Part shown: in pieces, positions 26,890 through 34,997 of the stretch
How the letters are laid out: every line of letters starts with the position of its first letter
How positions within the stretch are numbered: the first letter of the stretch is position 1
From: an uncultured Saprospiraceae bacterium
Lineage (GTDB): Bacteria > Bacteroidota > Bacteroidia > Chitinophagales > Saprospiraceae
Reading direction: 5' to 3'
DNA: 57,441 nucleotides
Assembly (NCBI GenBank): GCA_937924805.1
Contig: CALDTZ010000054.1
Location: 1-57,441 of the forward strand
Program-made: the position numbers and the translations under genes
Notes under the pieces: generated by a model
Seen by the model: only the letters and a program-made list of their open reading frames with translations
What the model was told of the DNA's origin: nothing
Databases searched by the model: none

Positions 26890-27660
26890 ATGACAACGAA
26901 AGATGAAATAGTAAGGAATTGGCTACCAAGATACACCGGTGTAGCTCTGGAAGATTTTGGAGAATATATTTTGCTCGTAAACTTTAGCTCCTATGTTGAG
27001 CAGTTTGCTAAAATTCATAACGTTGAAATATCTGGCAAAAAAAGAGCTATGCAAGTAGCTACTTACGACAACATTTCTATCATCAATTTTGGAATGGGAA
27101 GCCCAAATGCAGCTACCATTATGGATTTGTTATCTGCTATTAACCCAAAAGCCGTTCTTTTATTAGGAAAATGTGGTGGTCTTAAATCTAGTAATAAAAT
27201 TGGTGATTTATTGCTACCAATTGCATCTATTAAGGGAGAAGGAACATCGAATGACTACTTTCCACCGGAAGTACCTGCTTTACCTTCTTTTGCTTTACAA
27301 AAAGCAGTATCTACTACGATTCGAGAGTATAATCAAGATTATTGGACAGGTACGATTTATACAACCAATCGAAGAGTTTGGGAATATGATGAAAAATTTA
27401 AAACCTATTTACGAAAGATCCGAGCTATTGGTATCGAAATGGAATCAGCAACCATTTTCACCGTTGGATTCAAAAATAAAATACCGACAGGCGCCTTGTT
27501 ACTAATTTCGGATATGCCTATGGTTCCTGATGGTGTTAAAACTGAAAAGAGCGATATTAAGGTTACCGAACAATTTGCTAAACAACATTTAAACATCGGC
27601 ATTGACTCTCTTAAGCAGCTTATAAATAATTCACATACGGTTAAACATTTGAAATTTTAG
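26890..27660 (+). CDS. amn: AMP nucleosidase, Bacteroidota short type
   Basis: A cytoplasmic enzyme of 256 residues from the nucleoside phosphorylase/hydrolase superfamily. Conserved blocks include INFGMGSPNAATIMDLL near residues 57-73, LLLGKCGGLKSSNKIGDLLLP and the catalytic-region IGIEMESATIF. It cleaves AMP to adenine and ribose 5-phosphate in purine metabolism. The short length matches the Bacteroidota form, which lacks the N-terminal domain of the E. coli protein. Its stop codon overlaps that of the convergent GNAT gene by four bases (27657-27660). Confidence 0.87.
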   Translation: MTTKDEIVRNWLPRYTGVALEDFGEYILLVNFSSYVEQFAKIHNVEISGKKRAMQVATYDNISIINFGMGSPNAATIMDLLSAINPKAVLLLGKCGGLKSSNKIGDLLLPIASIKGEGTSNDYFPPEVPALPSFALQKAVSTTIREYNQDYWTGTIYTTNRRVWEYDEKFKTYLRKIRAIGIEMESATIFTVGFKNKIPTGALLLISDMPMVPDGVKTEKSDIKVTEQFAKQHLNIGIDSLKQLINNSHTVKHLKF

Positions 27661-28163
27661 ATCGGCAATTCAAGAAGTGCTAAGTTTCCTCTGTAATGAA
27701 CTGGTACGTCTTTTAGCTTATCCAATTCAATGGTATCAACCCATCTGAAGCCGCATTTTATATAATAATCAAGCAATCGTTTATTGTCACCCCAAGTGTC
27801 GATTCGAATATATTTTTTACCTTGATTCTTACCAAAATCTTTTGCCCAGGTAATTATTTTTTCAGTCATCTTTTTTCCATAATGATCGGGGTGGGTTACA
27901 ATTCGATGAATGTAAATAGAAGGATCTTTGGCTCGTTCCTTCCAAAATTGTTCATCATTAAAAGAAAGTGCAAAAATAGCAAGGACTTCACCCTTTTCAA
28001 CCATTTTATACTGAAGGTCGTTTTTAATTTCAGATTCAATCATTGATTTTTCAAAGTACTCCCATTGCTTATCATAAACTGTTTTTTGAAATTCAATAGC
28101 TAAATCATAGAAATGAAAAATCATATCTATATCATCCATCGTGCTTTTTAAAAACTCAATCAT
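27657..28163 (-). CDS. GNAT N-acetyltransferase
   Basis: A cytoplasmic protein of 168 residues with a GNAT fold: the N-terminal helix region with MDDIDMIFHFYDLA, the acetyl-CoA region VTHPDHYGKKMTEKIITWAKDFG and the closing YIRIDTWGDNKRLLDYYIKCGFRWVD. The substrate is unknown. It converges with the AMP nucleosidase gene and shares the last four bases with it. Confidence 0.85.
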   Translation of the reverse strand: MIEFLKSTMDDIDMIFHFYDLAIEFQKTVYDKQWEYFEKSMIESEIKNDLQYKMVEKGEVLAIFALSFNDEQFWKERAKDPSIYIHRIVTHPDHYGKKMTEKIITWAKDFGKNQGKKYIRIDTWGDNKRLLDYYIKCGFRWVDTIELDKLKDVPVHYRGNLALLELPI

Positions 28164-28320
28164 ACCTTTATCGTTGAAAACTAAATTCTGTTGATACCTT
28201 TCAAAACAAATTACACTAAATTTAAGTTTTATAAAAAATGGATGGAATCCTACATACGGAAAATCTATTTTACATTAGAGATATCATGATTTTTGTTAAC
28301 CATTCCGCAATTGATAAACA

Positions 28321-29019
28321 ATGAAACATTTAGTCCTTTTAATTTTTACCTTTGGTTTATGTATTCAATCGACTTGTAGCCAAAAAACAACTACAGATGT
28401 TGATTCTTCGCAACCAAAAGATGATGTCATTAAAGTAGATGAATATACAGCATCAAAATCATTGGAAAATTATAAAACTGCAGTATTTGCGGGCGGTTGT
28501 TTTTGGTGTACCGAAGCCGTTTTTCATCGAATTGATGGTGTTGTAGATGTCATTTCTGGATATGCAGGAGGTGGCACAATAAATAAACCGAATTACAAAG
28601 GAGTATCTGCCGGAAACACACCATTTGCAGAAGCCATTTATATCTATTACGATCCAGCAATCATAGATTATAAAACATTACTTGAAGTATTTTGGGTAGG
28701 TCACCACCCTACCCAACTGAACCGGCAAGGGCCCGATTATGGCACACAGTATCGATCGGCCGTTTTTTATCAAAATGAAGCCCAAAAAGAAGAGGTGGAA
28801 CGACAGATTAACGAGCTAAATAAAGGAAATGAGTACAAAGAAAAAATTGCAACAACATTAGAGCCTTATGATTTATTTTGGGTAGCCGAAGCCTATCATC
28901 AAGATTTTTATGAGCTAAATCCTAATTATGGCTACGTTCAATCTGTAAGTAAACCAAAAGTTATTAAGGTTATAAACACTTTTCCAAAACTTCTAAAGAA
29001 ACAATATAAATCAATGTAA
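28321..29019 (+). CDS. msrA: Exported peptide methionine sulfoxide reductase MsrA
   Basis: A protein of 232 residues, longer than the usual 160-180 cytoplasmic MsrA because of an N-terminal signal sequence. The hydrophobic start ends with a Ser-Thr-Cys, so a lipoprotein is possible but the lipobox is imperfect. The catalytic GGCFWC is at about residues 58-63 (Cys60 nucleophile), followed by SGYAGGGTINKPNYK and GTQYRSAVFY, as in the family. It reduces methionine-S-sulfoxide, here presumably in the periplasm or envelope. No MsrB is fused or adjacent. Confidence 0.92.
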   Translation: MKHLVLLIFTFGLCIQSTCSQKTTTDVDSSQPKDDVIKVDEYTASKSLENYKTAVFAGGCFWCTEAVFHRIDGVVDVISGYAGGGTINKPNYKGVSAGNTPFAEAIYIYYDPAIIDYKTLLEVFWVGHHPTQLNRQGPDYGTQYRSAVFYQNEAQKEEVERQINELNKGNEYKEKIATTLEPYDLFWVAEAYHQDFYELNPNYGYVQSVSKPKVIKVINTFPKLLKKQYKSM

Positions 29020-29027
29020 TATTGAAT

Positions 29028-29058
29028 AAAAAAGCACCTCAACGTAGTTGAGATGCTT
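29028..29058 (-). terminator. Terminator of the PadR-PspC operon
   Basis: Arms AAGCACCTCAAC (29032-29043) and GTTGAGATGCTT (29047-29058) form an 11-pair stem with one mismatch and a three-base loop. On the minus strand a T-run follows (29033-29028). It may also act on the plus strand after msrA, more weakly. Confidence 0.75.
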
Positions 29059-29097
29059 AAATCATACTAAAATTAATTCGTTTCCTCTTTTAATGAT

Positions 29098-29196
29098 CTA
29101 TCCTAAAGCAGCTATGAGAATACTCGCAATTTGAGCAACTGCAATGAGCATGGCTATGATTAATTCATTGATTGAATTTGAAGTCAAGTTTATCAT
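29098..29196 (-). CDS. Tiny single-helix membrane peptide (32 aa) downstream of PspC
   Basis: ATG at 29196 to TAG at 29100-29098 encodes 32 residues. A polar N-terminus (MINLTSNSINE) is followed by a helix of about 20 hydrophobic residues (LIIAMLIAVAQIASILIAAL) ending in Gly. It begins 14 bases after the PspC stop and ends before the operon terminator, which fits a genuine third gene of the PadR-PspC unit. No family is recognised. A short hydrophobic frame could be chance, but position inside the operon and a good helix support it. Confidence 0.5.
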   Translation of the reverse strand: MINLTSNSINELIIAMLIAVAQIASILIAALG

Positions 29197-29210
29197 TGTT
29201 ATCGTTTTGA

Positions 29211-29852
29211 TTATAAAAGCTTAAGGTTTCGAAACTCTTTACCTAAATCTGTCAGCGTATTTTTTAAACCTTTCAATTCTCGTTCTACAGTATCTGCTAT
29301 GCTTTTAACATTGATAGGTTCCCCTTTCATACTTAGATGATCCGCGGAAGTAACCGCTACGGGTAGCACCAACCATAATATGAGATAAACAAACGGTCCC
29401 GTTCCAAATCCAAAGAATAATAAAACGAAAAGCAATCGTATCCATAGAGGATCTGAAACACCGAAGTACTCTGCTAAACCAGAACAAACACCTGCAATAA
29501 TCTTATTTTCTGGATTTCTGAATAATTTCTTTTTCCCATCTCTATGTTCAGATTTAGTATAAGCTGACTCATCTGCTCCCATTTCATCACTGTCACTTGA
29601 AAAAGAAGAAGGTGAACCCATAATAGCAATCACTTTATCTAAGTGCTTTTGCGTTACAATTTGATTATCCTTTAAATCTTCACGAAAAAGTTCGGCAATT
29701 CGATGCTCTATATCAAACAAGATATCATCATGTCCTTGATATGCATTGAAATGACGATCAATGCTTCCGAGGTAAGATTTTAGACTATCATAAGCAGTAT
29801 CATCGATGATAAATGGATAACCACCTAAGTTTATGTTTACTATTTTGTTCAT
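29211..29852 (-). CDS. PspC-domain membrane protein
   Basis: A protein of 213 residues. The first 75 residues are polar and look like a small DNA- or protein-binding or dimerisation region. The PspC domain (about 108-170) shows FRNPENKIIAGVCSGLAEYFGV, then WIRLLFVLLFF and a second helix YLILWLVLPVA. PspC proteins respond to envelope stress in the inner membrane. The start codon overlaps the PadR stop (ATGA), so it is translationally coupled to its regulator. The C-terminal tail is helical and charged. In many Bacteroidota this pair is a conserved PadR-PspC unit. Confidence 0.88.
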   Translation of the reverse strand: MNKIVNINLGGYPFIIDDTAYDSLKSYLGSIDRHFNAYQGHDDILFDIEHRIAELFREDLKDNQIVTQKHLDKVIAIMGSPSSFSSDSDEMGADESAYTKSEHRDGKKKLFRNPENKIIAGVCSGLAEYFGVSDPLWIRLLFVLLFFGFGTGPFVYLILWLVLPVAVTSADHLSMKGEPINVKSIADTVERELKGLKNTLTDLGKEFRNLKLL

Positions 29853-30187
29853 ACTGATTTTTTTGTTTTGATTATTTTATTGACTGCATTGTTTAGGTCT
29901 TTCCAATTTTGTTTGAGCTCCTTCAAAAATTGATCTCCGGGCTCTGTTAATGTAAAATACTTCCTAGGAGGACCAGATTGTGATTCTTTCCATGTATAGT
30001 TTAACAATTCCGCGTTTTTCAACCTTGTCAATAGTGGGTACAAAGTACCTTCCACTACAATAAGCTGCACGTCTTTTAATTCTTTCATTATATCTGAAGG
30101 ATATACTTCACCCTTCGATACGATGTTGAGAACGCATAATTCTAGTATGCCTTTTCTCATTTGCGCTTTTGTGTTTGTAACATTCAT
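29849..30187 (-). CDS. PadR family transcriptional regulator
   Basis: A repressor-like protein of 112 residues with the PadR winged-helix fold: KGILELCVLNIV (helix 1), a helix with PSDIMKELKD, recognition helix EGTLYPLLTRLKNAELL, and the wing SGPPRKYFTLTEPG. PadR proteins are dimers that often repress their own operon and an adjacent membrane gene. The start (30187) fits the Bacteroidota pattern beginning NTKAQMRKG. A -7 box (TATATTTG, 30199-30192) ends four bases before the ATG, suggesting a leaderless or nearly leaderless message, and a dyad upstream may be its own operator. Confidence 0.88.
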   Translation of the reverse strand: MNVTNTKAQMRKGILELCVLNIVSKGEVYPSDIMKELKDVQLIVVEGTLYPLLTRLKNAELLNYTWKESQSGPPRKYFTLTEPGDQFLKELKQNWKDLNNAVNKIIKTKKSV

Positions 30188-30191
30188 ACTT

Positions 30192-30199
30192 CAAATATA
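30192..30199 (-). promoter_or_regulatory. -7 box of the PadR-PspC operon (TATATTTG)
   Basis: An exact TAnnTTTG match on the minus strand, four bases before the PadR ATG. The transcription start would fall at or inside the start codon. Confidence 0.6.
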
Positions 30200-30212
30200 A
30201 TACAAAACCAAT

Positions 30213-30238
30213 TACTATGCAATACAAAGTAGTATGCA
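30213..30238 (-). promoter_or_regulatory. Candidate PadR operator (dyad and direct repeat)
   Basis: TACTA (30213-30217) and TAGTA (30230-30234) form a dyad with a 12-base spacer, and TACTATGCA (30213-30221) / TAGTATGCA (30230-30238) also repeat directly at 17-base spacing. The site lies in the expected -33 region of the PadR promoter. No known consensus was matched; this is pattern-based. Confidence 0.35.
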
Positions 30239-30654
30239 GTAGGATTAAAATTGTGAAAAACTCGACAAACACCCATATTGTATACATAAATTGAATAAAA
30301 AAATATTCCAATCTAGAATTTGGAATAAAAAAATCTAGTTCAAAAAATCAAAATAGAATGAAATTGAATGAGAATATTTTGTCTAATAAGTAGTAAATGA
30401 ATCAAAAAGAAGGGGATCGCGAAGATAAGATTTGGTCGAATTGACGTTTTTTTCTAAAAAAACTTTCGTTTAAGATGATAACATATAATAATAGTCATCG
30501 ATTAAATTTAAAAAATCCTAATTTATATACATTTTACTAGACAAACGCTATGGACATTTCATTTGTTATGACGTAGGATGTTTCAAACTAAAAAGGTTTG
30601 ATTGACTTTTACGATACAAATAAATGGTGGTAATGGGCCATACAGCTGACTCGT

Positions 30655-31032
30655 TTATTTTTTTTCTTTTCGTAAAATTTTCTCCATTTTACGACCTTTT
30701 GCTAATTCGTCAATCAGTTTTTCCATCTGTCTACATTGCTTATATAACTCAAACTCGTCCCCTATTTCCTCAATTCGATACCCACACACGACACCTTTAA
30801 TCATATGTGCATTAGAATGTATTTTAGCTTTTTGAAAAAAGGTCCTAAAAGTTGCTTTCTCTTCAATCAAAGATTGTAAGTCATCTTCATCAAACCCAGT
30901 AAACCATTTAATTACTTGATTAAGTTCTTCTTTGGTTTTTCCATTCTTCACCAACCTATTCAAATACAATGGGTAGATGGAGCCAAATATCATGTTAGCA
31001 ACTTTTTCATTTTTTTCTGCCGTTACAGTCAT
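30655..31032 (-). CDS. DUF2200 family protein
   Basis: A cytoplasmic protein of 125 residues from the ATG at 31032. Conserved blocks: FGSIYPLYLNRLVKNGKTKEELNQ, WFTGFDEDDLQSLI, KGVVCGYRIEEI and LIDELAKGRKMEKILR at the C-terminus. The function of the family is unknown. A GTG at 31092 would add 20 residues with no family match and is less likely, but cannot be excluded. Confidence 0.82.
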   Translation of the reverse strand: MTVTAEKNEKVANMIFGSIYPLYLNRLVKNGKTKEELNQVIKWFTGFDEDDLQSLIEEKATFRTFFQKAKIHSNAHMIKGVVCGYRIEEIGDEFELYKQCRQMEKLIDELAKGRKMEKILRKEKK

Positions 31033-31224
31033 TTTTTTATTTGTTTTGCTCAGTTTACGTTTTGAAATATTTAGCAATTCTTCTTCGTTCACTTTATTTG
31101 CTGAGAAATAATGGCTAAATCTTGACTATTTTTTTTGACCTAAATTACGATCCAATCATTGCACCTTACAATCCATCACGTAGTAATGAAAAGACTTTCC
31201 TATTGACTTTTAAAAAGACCAATT

Positions 31225-32424
31225 TTATTTTAGATTGACCAATCGTTGAGAATATATAATCGTACCCTCTTCATCTGTAATTACAGCCATTAAAATACCC
31301 AAAGGAAGCAGCGTTGAGCTGATCGATTGATGTATATCCGCAACTTTATTACTCAAACATCGAACACCATTTACTGTAAATAGCTCAATGGTTTGTCCAA
31401 CTTTTAACCCAGCAATGTATAGGTCATCTTCTATTGGGTTTGGAAAGATTTCTATATTAATCTTATCATCTTGGGTTATACTACTACTAGAAACAGGAGA
31501 AGAACAAAACACCCTACTCGTTCCATTTTCATAATTAAATGCATTCAATTCACTCCATATAAATTCGACAATTGATAGGTAATTATCCGCTATGATTGGA
31601 TCTATGATAGGGTCTACCATAAAAACTAAAGGCACCTTTTCTTCGTACATAGCCATATAGGTTACCATAGAAGCCAAAAAATAGATGGAAGCACGTCCAT
31701 GCGGCGCATCATCTTCATATAAGTTTTCTATTTCTATTTGGTTAAACGGTTCTAACAATAATAATTTGCTGATGATCGGACCTACGGGGATCATTTGAAT
31801 ACATACATCTGAAAAATGATTTTTTAATCCATCGTGGTATTCAATAAACCAATCATGGAAATCCGCTTGTAAATATTGGTTGTATGCATCCCATTCCAGC
31901 TCCGTGGGAGGAAATCCATTTGCTAAATAACCGCCCATATCAGGCCAATTTTCATAAATATAGAATCGCAAAGGTTCTTCTTGTTCTATACACCATTCAA
32001 AAATATCCCTTGTTGCCGAATGAGGAGATATATCCTTTGAAGGATAATTTTCGGTGGGACCTTGCCACTGAATAAAGTTTCCTGGCGTTATGAGTATACT
32101 ATTGAAATCTGCATCTGAAAACGGTTCATTATCAGAATCCCAAGCACCTTCAACAAAATCAAAACCCCATTGTGCAAAAGGAGGCAAATTTGCATGACCA
32201 GGTAAAAATCCATATTGACCACTTACCGAAAATGTATGTTGCGCCTCTTGTGCTAAGAAATGCATCCAATGCGGTACCGAAGTCTCTTGACTTGGCGTCG
32301 GATTTACTTGAAATTCATGATTTAAAAGGCTATGGCCAAATATATAGGTCCGTTCAGCTTTTTGTGCATTCACTATATTGAGAAAACCAAAAACGAAAAT
32401 GAGAACAAAGAGCTCCTTTTTCAT
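31225..32424 (-). CDS. T9SS-sorted SGNH-like hydrolase candidate
   Basis: A secreted protein of 399 residues with a signal peptide (ending IVNAQ). The N-terminal FGHSLLNH (about 29-36) resembles the serine block of SGNH/GDSL-type folds, and a late DDAPHG (about 238-243) resembles the Asp-His block, but the match is too weak to call an enzyme. The C-terminus is a T9SS sorting domain (IFPNPIEDDLYIA to RLVNLK). It starts one base after the stop of an exported protein gene on the same strand, so the two are probably co-transcribed. Confidence 0.62.
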   Translation of the reverse strand: MKKELFVLIFVFGFLNIVNAQKAERTYIFGHSLLNHEFQVNPTPSQETSVPHWMHFLAQEAQHTFSVSGQYGFLPGHANLPPFAQWGFDFVEGAWDSDNEPFSDADFNSILITPGNFIQWQGPTENYPSKDISPHSATRDIFEWCIEQEEPLRFYIYENWPDMGGYLANGFPPTELEWDAYNQYLQADFHDWFIEYHDGLKNHFSDVCIQMIPVGPIISKLLLLEPFNQIEIENLYEDDAPHGRASIYFLASMVTYMAMYEEKVPLVFMVDPIIDPIIADNYLSIVEFIWSELNAFNYENGTSRVFCSSPVSSSSITQDDKINIEIFPNPIEDDLYIAGLKVGQTIELFTVNGVRCLSNKVADIHQSISSTLLPLGILMAVITDEEGTIIYSQRLVNLK

Positions 32425-32425
32425 A

Positions 32426-33202
32426 CTAAATGTCTTTCATTTTTTCATCTTCGTCTTCACTGTCATTGTCCTTATCCATCCAATCAAACCCCTTCTTTTT
32501 CGCAGACCTACTTAATGGCATGGCAAAATCAAAAGAGACATAATTTTTAAAGATAGAAGGACCCAAATTTTCCTGAAACATTGGCATTAGCTCTCTACCG
32601 AAGTTAAGTTTTAAATAACTTACTTGTAAAGTTACAACGCCTAACATCTGAAAGCGATTAAGGTTAAAATAGTCATTGTCCTTATATCGAATAGTTGTTT
32701 TCTGGCGTTCGTCTCCTTCCGTATACCTTAATTTTACATTACCGCCAATCATATAAGTCGGTTTTATACCCACACCTATGCTTATACTATTGAAGTAAAC
32801 TTCTCCCTTGAGCATTGCTCCTATATTTACAAATCGATGTTTACTTTGATAACTTAAGAATTTTTTCTCGTAGGTTCGGTCTGGGTTGTCATCTGTCTGG
32901 TAGCTCGCGACACCTGTTGAATCCATCTGAATCGTCAATTGATCATTCATATAGATATTTTCATAAGATAGACTAGGAGTTATAAAACTCGAAAACAACA
33001 ATTTGTTCTTTTCGTATCTATGTTTCAACTTCGTTCGATCCAACCGAAAATCATATTCTATAGGTAAATTCCAGCCCCAAATAGGATTTAATTGCTCTGA
33101 ATCATCTCCATCAAAAAAATAATATCGGTAATCTTGACTCGAAACGACACCTATATTAGCGAATAAAAACGCCAAAAGAAATAAACATTGTATTTTTTTC
33201 AT
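32426..33202 (-). CDS. Exported protein, probable outer-membrane beta-barrel, function unknown
   Basis: A protein of 258 residues from the ATG at 33202 with a signal peptide (ending GVVSSQ). Alternating hydrophobic strands and terminal aromatic residues (for example YVSFDFAMPL near the end) suggest an outer-membrane barrel. The protein ends in an acidic tail (DKDNDSEDEDEK), which is unusual for a barrel. The name is by composition only. The SGNH-like gene follows one base later. Confidence 0.6.
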   Translation of the reverse strand: MKKIQCLFLLAFLFANIGVVSSQDYRYYFFDGDDSEQLNPIWGWNLPIEYDFRLDRTKLKHRYEKNKLLFSSFITPSLSYENIYMNDQLTIQMDSTGVASYQTDDNPDRTYEKKFLSYQSKHRFVNIGAMLKGEVYFNSISIGVGIKPTYMIGGNVKLRYTEGDERQKTTIRYKDNDYFNLNRFQMLGVVTLQVSYLKLNFGRELMPMFQENLGPSIFKNYVSFDFAMPLSRSAKKKGFDWMDKDNDSEDEDEKMKDI

Positions 33203-33217
33203 AGTACATATTTTATT

Positions 33218-33225
33218 CAAATATA
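33218..33225 (-). promoter_or_regulatory. -7 box upstream of the exported barrel gene (TATATTTG)
   Basis: An exact TAnnTTTG on the minus strand, 15 bases before the ATG at 33202. Confidence 0.55.
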
Positions 33226-33311
33226 ATTTGAACTGTACAACTATAATATTTTCTAGCACGTTACTTATAAAATGCATTCATATATTTATAGTAACGAACG
33301 AAAAATCAGCT

Positions 33312-33746
33312 ATGAAAAAAAGCTTCTTATTTATCATTCTAATCGCTTGTTTTGGTTGCAATAAAGTAAGCGACGATATACAAGCTACTTGGATTGTAAC
33401 TGAACAATCATTTATAGATTGTGACAATTCTAGTGAAAATGGAAACGTCCAAAACATTTCTACAACGCCTTGTTCTGAAAACAGCTCTGTGGGATGTACT
33501 TATGAATCTTTCTATTTTTTTAGTGGTACTTATACTGGTGAAAAAATCACCAAAACAGGTGTTGGTATATTGTCATTCAGTCAATTTGATGGTACCTACT
33601 TAAGTTCAGAGTCATCTTTAAAAATTTGTGAAGCTAATAATTGCATTGATTATGACTTAGTTTTATCCGCCAATGAACTTGAACTTACCAGTCAAACACA
33701 AAACTCAAACGGCTGTATTGTAAAATTCTTAATGACTAAGTCTTAG
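33312..33746 (+). CDS. Putative lipoprotein, unknown function
   Basis: A protein of 144 residues. The signal segment (FLFIILIAC) carries a good lipobox LIAC at Cys13. The mature part is rich in Ser, Thr and Cys, with a strand-rich pattern like a small lipocalin-type lipoprotein; no motif is recognised. The start is set at the ATG at 33312, because an earlier frame (from 33228) would add 28 unconvincing residues. It overlaps the convergent DUF1415 gene by 11 bases. Confidence 0.65.
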   Translation: MKKSFLFIILIACFGCNKVSDDIQATWIVTEQSFIDCDNSSENGNVQNISTTPCSENSSVGCTYESFYFFSGTYTGEKITKTGVGILSFSQFDGTYLSSESSLKICEANNCIDYDLVLSANELELTSQTQNSNGCIVKFLMTKS

Positions 33747-34260
33747 TTTTATCCTTACCGTATAATGAAGCCAATCGTTGATCATTATCTTTCAACAATT
33801 GTCCAATATTACCGTGAGCATTGATCGCCATTTCTACTTCTTTTGTCCGTAATATATGGATCATTGGTAAGGGTGATCGATTAGAATAATTCGAAGGATC
33901 ATTTTCACTTTTCCCACTAAATTGATAATCTGGGTGAAAAGAAACCAACTGAAATTCATGATCTAATTCCGCTGCAGCAAGAACATCTTCGCAGTCATAA
34001 AACTGTTCTAAGTAGCATTCGAAATTCAACGTATTATCTGGAAATAATATAAAGGCATTGGAAATGTTTTCTTCTTGAATTTTCATTTCGCGAGCCAAGA
34101 TAATCAGCTCGACAAACAAGGATTCCTTATCATGCTTATCTAATACGATATATTTTATTTTTTCATTTTCAAATGCGCTTTTCGCAAATGGACAAATATT
34201 TTGTTGAATAACAAAAGTCGAAATCCATTTTTTTGTTTGATCAATAACTGATAGTTGCAT
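33736..34260 (-). CDS. DUF1415 family protein
   Basis: A cytoplasmic protein of 174 residues. The signature blocks are NICPFAKSAF near residue 21, LVSFHPDYQFSG, and SNRSPLPMIHILR. The function of DUF1415 is unknown; conserved Cys, His and Asp suggest a metal- or redox-linked role (inference). The 3' end overlaps the convergent lipoprotein gene. Confidence 0.82.
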   Translation of the reverse strand: MQLSVIDQTKKWISTFVIQQNICPFAKSAFENEKIKYIVLDKHDKESLFVELIILAREMKIQEENISNAFILFPDNTLNFECYLEQFYDCEDVLAAAELDHEFQLVSFHPDYQFSGKSENDPSNYSNRSPLPMIHILRTKEVEMAINAHGNIGQLLKDNDQRLASLYGKDKTKT

Positions 34261-34323
34261 GTTAAATTAAGCGAAGTGTGTAAGAAATAACATAAACATA
34301 CGTTGTAAACTCAAAGCTATCTC

Positions 34324-34944
34324 TTGGAAAGAAAAGATTTTTTAAAAAAGTTAAGTTTTGGATTAATTAGTGGCTCATTGTTATCAGGACCAACTAAGGT
34401 AGAGCAAAATCCAATTATTGAAGATTGTACTACTACGCCAAAAGATATTCTAGGTCCATATTTTGTAGAAGGAAGCCCTGAAATTGTCAATCTAAACACT
34501 CAAAATCTTCCAGGTATAGTTATGATGCTGGCTGGCACTATTTATAGTGGAGAAGGAGATGCAAACATTATCAAAAATGCAAAAATCGAAATCTGGCATG
34601 CCGATGACAAAGGGGTTTATCATCCTGCCGGCAATGGAGATATATCAAATTATAAACCATCCCAAGTAACGTTAAGAGGCCATACCTATTCTTCAGAATC
34701 GGGTCAATACGGTTTTCAAAGTATTCGACCTGGTCTTTACGGAAATCGGTCTAGACATATTCATTTTATGATCACTGCTTCTGGACATAAACCGTTGGTT
34801 ACTCAAAGCTATTTTAGAGAAGACCCTAGACTTCGAGATGATTATTTTTCTAAAACAGCGGGAGACTGCCGCATTGTATCCTTTGAGAAACAAGATAATG
34901 GTGAAATTGTAGGCATTCTTAATTTTAATTTAGAAGTAGCTTAA
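34324..34944 (+). CDS. Exported intradiol ring-cleavage dioxygenase-like protein
   Basis: A protein of 206 residues from a TTG start at 34324 (no ATG fits). The N-terminus ERKDFLKKLSFG resembles a twin-arginine signal (RK in place of RR). The C-terminal half is the intradiol dioxygenase fold with an N-terminal DILGPYFVEG, IEIWHADDKGVYH (Tyr99) and RPGLYGNRSRHIHF (Tyr139, His145, His147), which fits the Tyr-Tyr-His-His iron ligands. Such enzymes cleave catechols using Fe(III). Exported forms without a pathway are common in Bacteroidota; the substrate is unknown. Confidence 0.82.
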   Translation: MERKDFLKKLSFGLISGSLLSGPTKVEQNPIIEDCTTTPKDILGPYFVEGSPEIVNLNTQNLPGIVMMLAGTIYSGEGDANIIKNAKIEIWHADDKGVYHPAGNGDISNYKPSQVTLRGHTYSSESGQYGFQSIRPGLYGNRSRHIHFMITASGHKPLVTQSYFREDPRLRDDYFSKTAGDCRIVSFEKQDNGEIVGILNFNLEVA

Positions 34945-34997
34945 CAAGTTTTTATTTTGCCCATCGATTCATAGCTTTAAATTAAATATCTTGAGTT

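Larger units (their letters stand above)
30188..30654. other. 467-base intergenic region between DUF2200 and PadR
   Basis: It holds the PadR -7 box and dyad near 30192-30234, an 8-bp hairpin ATTCCAA/TTGGAAT (30305-30326) and AT-rich palindromes (30446-30463; TCAAAC 30583-30588 with GTTTGA 30596-30601). A 15-codon frame at 30397-30444 is too short to support. No convincing gene or RNA was found. Confidence 0.55.

Noticed and set aside
30304..30327. 8-bp hairpin (ATTCCAA/TTGGAAT) in the PadR upstream gap
   Set aside because: It has no T-run and no position relative to a promoter that would make it functional.
30397..30444. 15-codon plus-strand frame (MNQKEGDREDKIWSN)
   Set aside because: It slightly resembles the start of a sigma factor, but is far too short and has no support; chance is likely.
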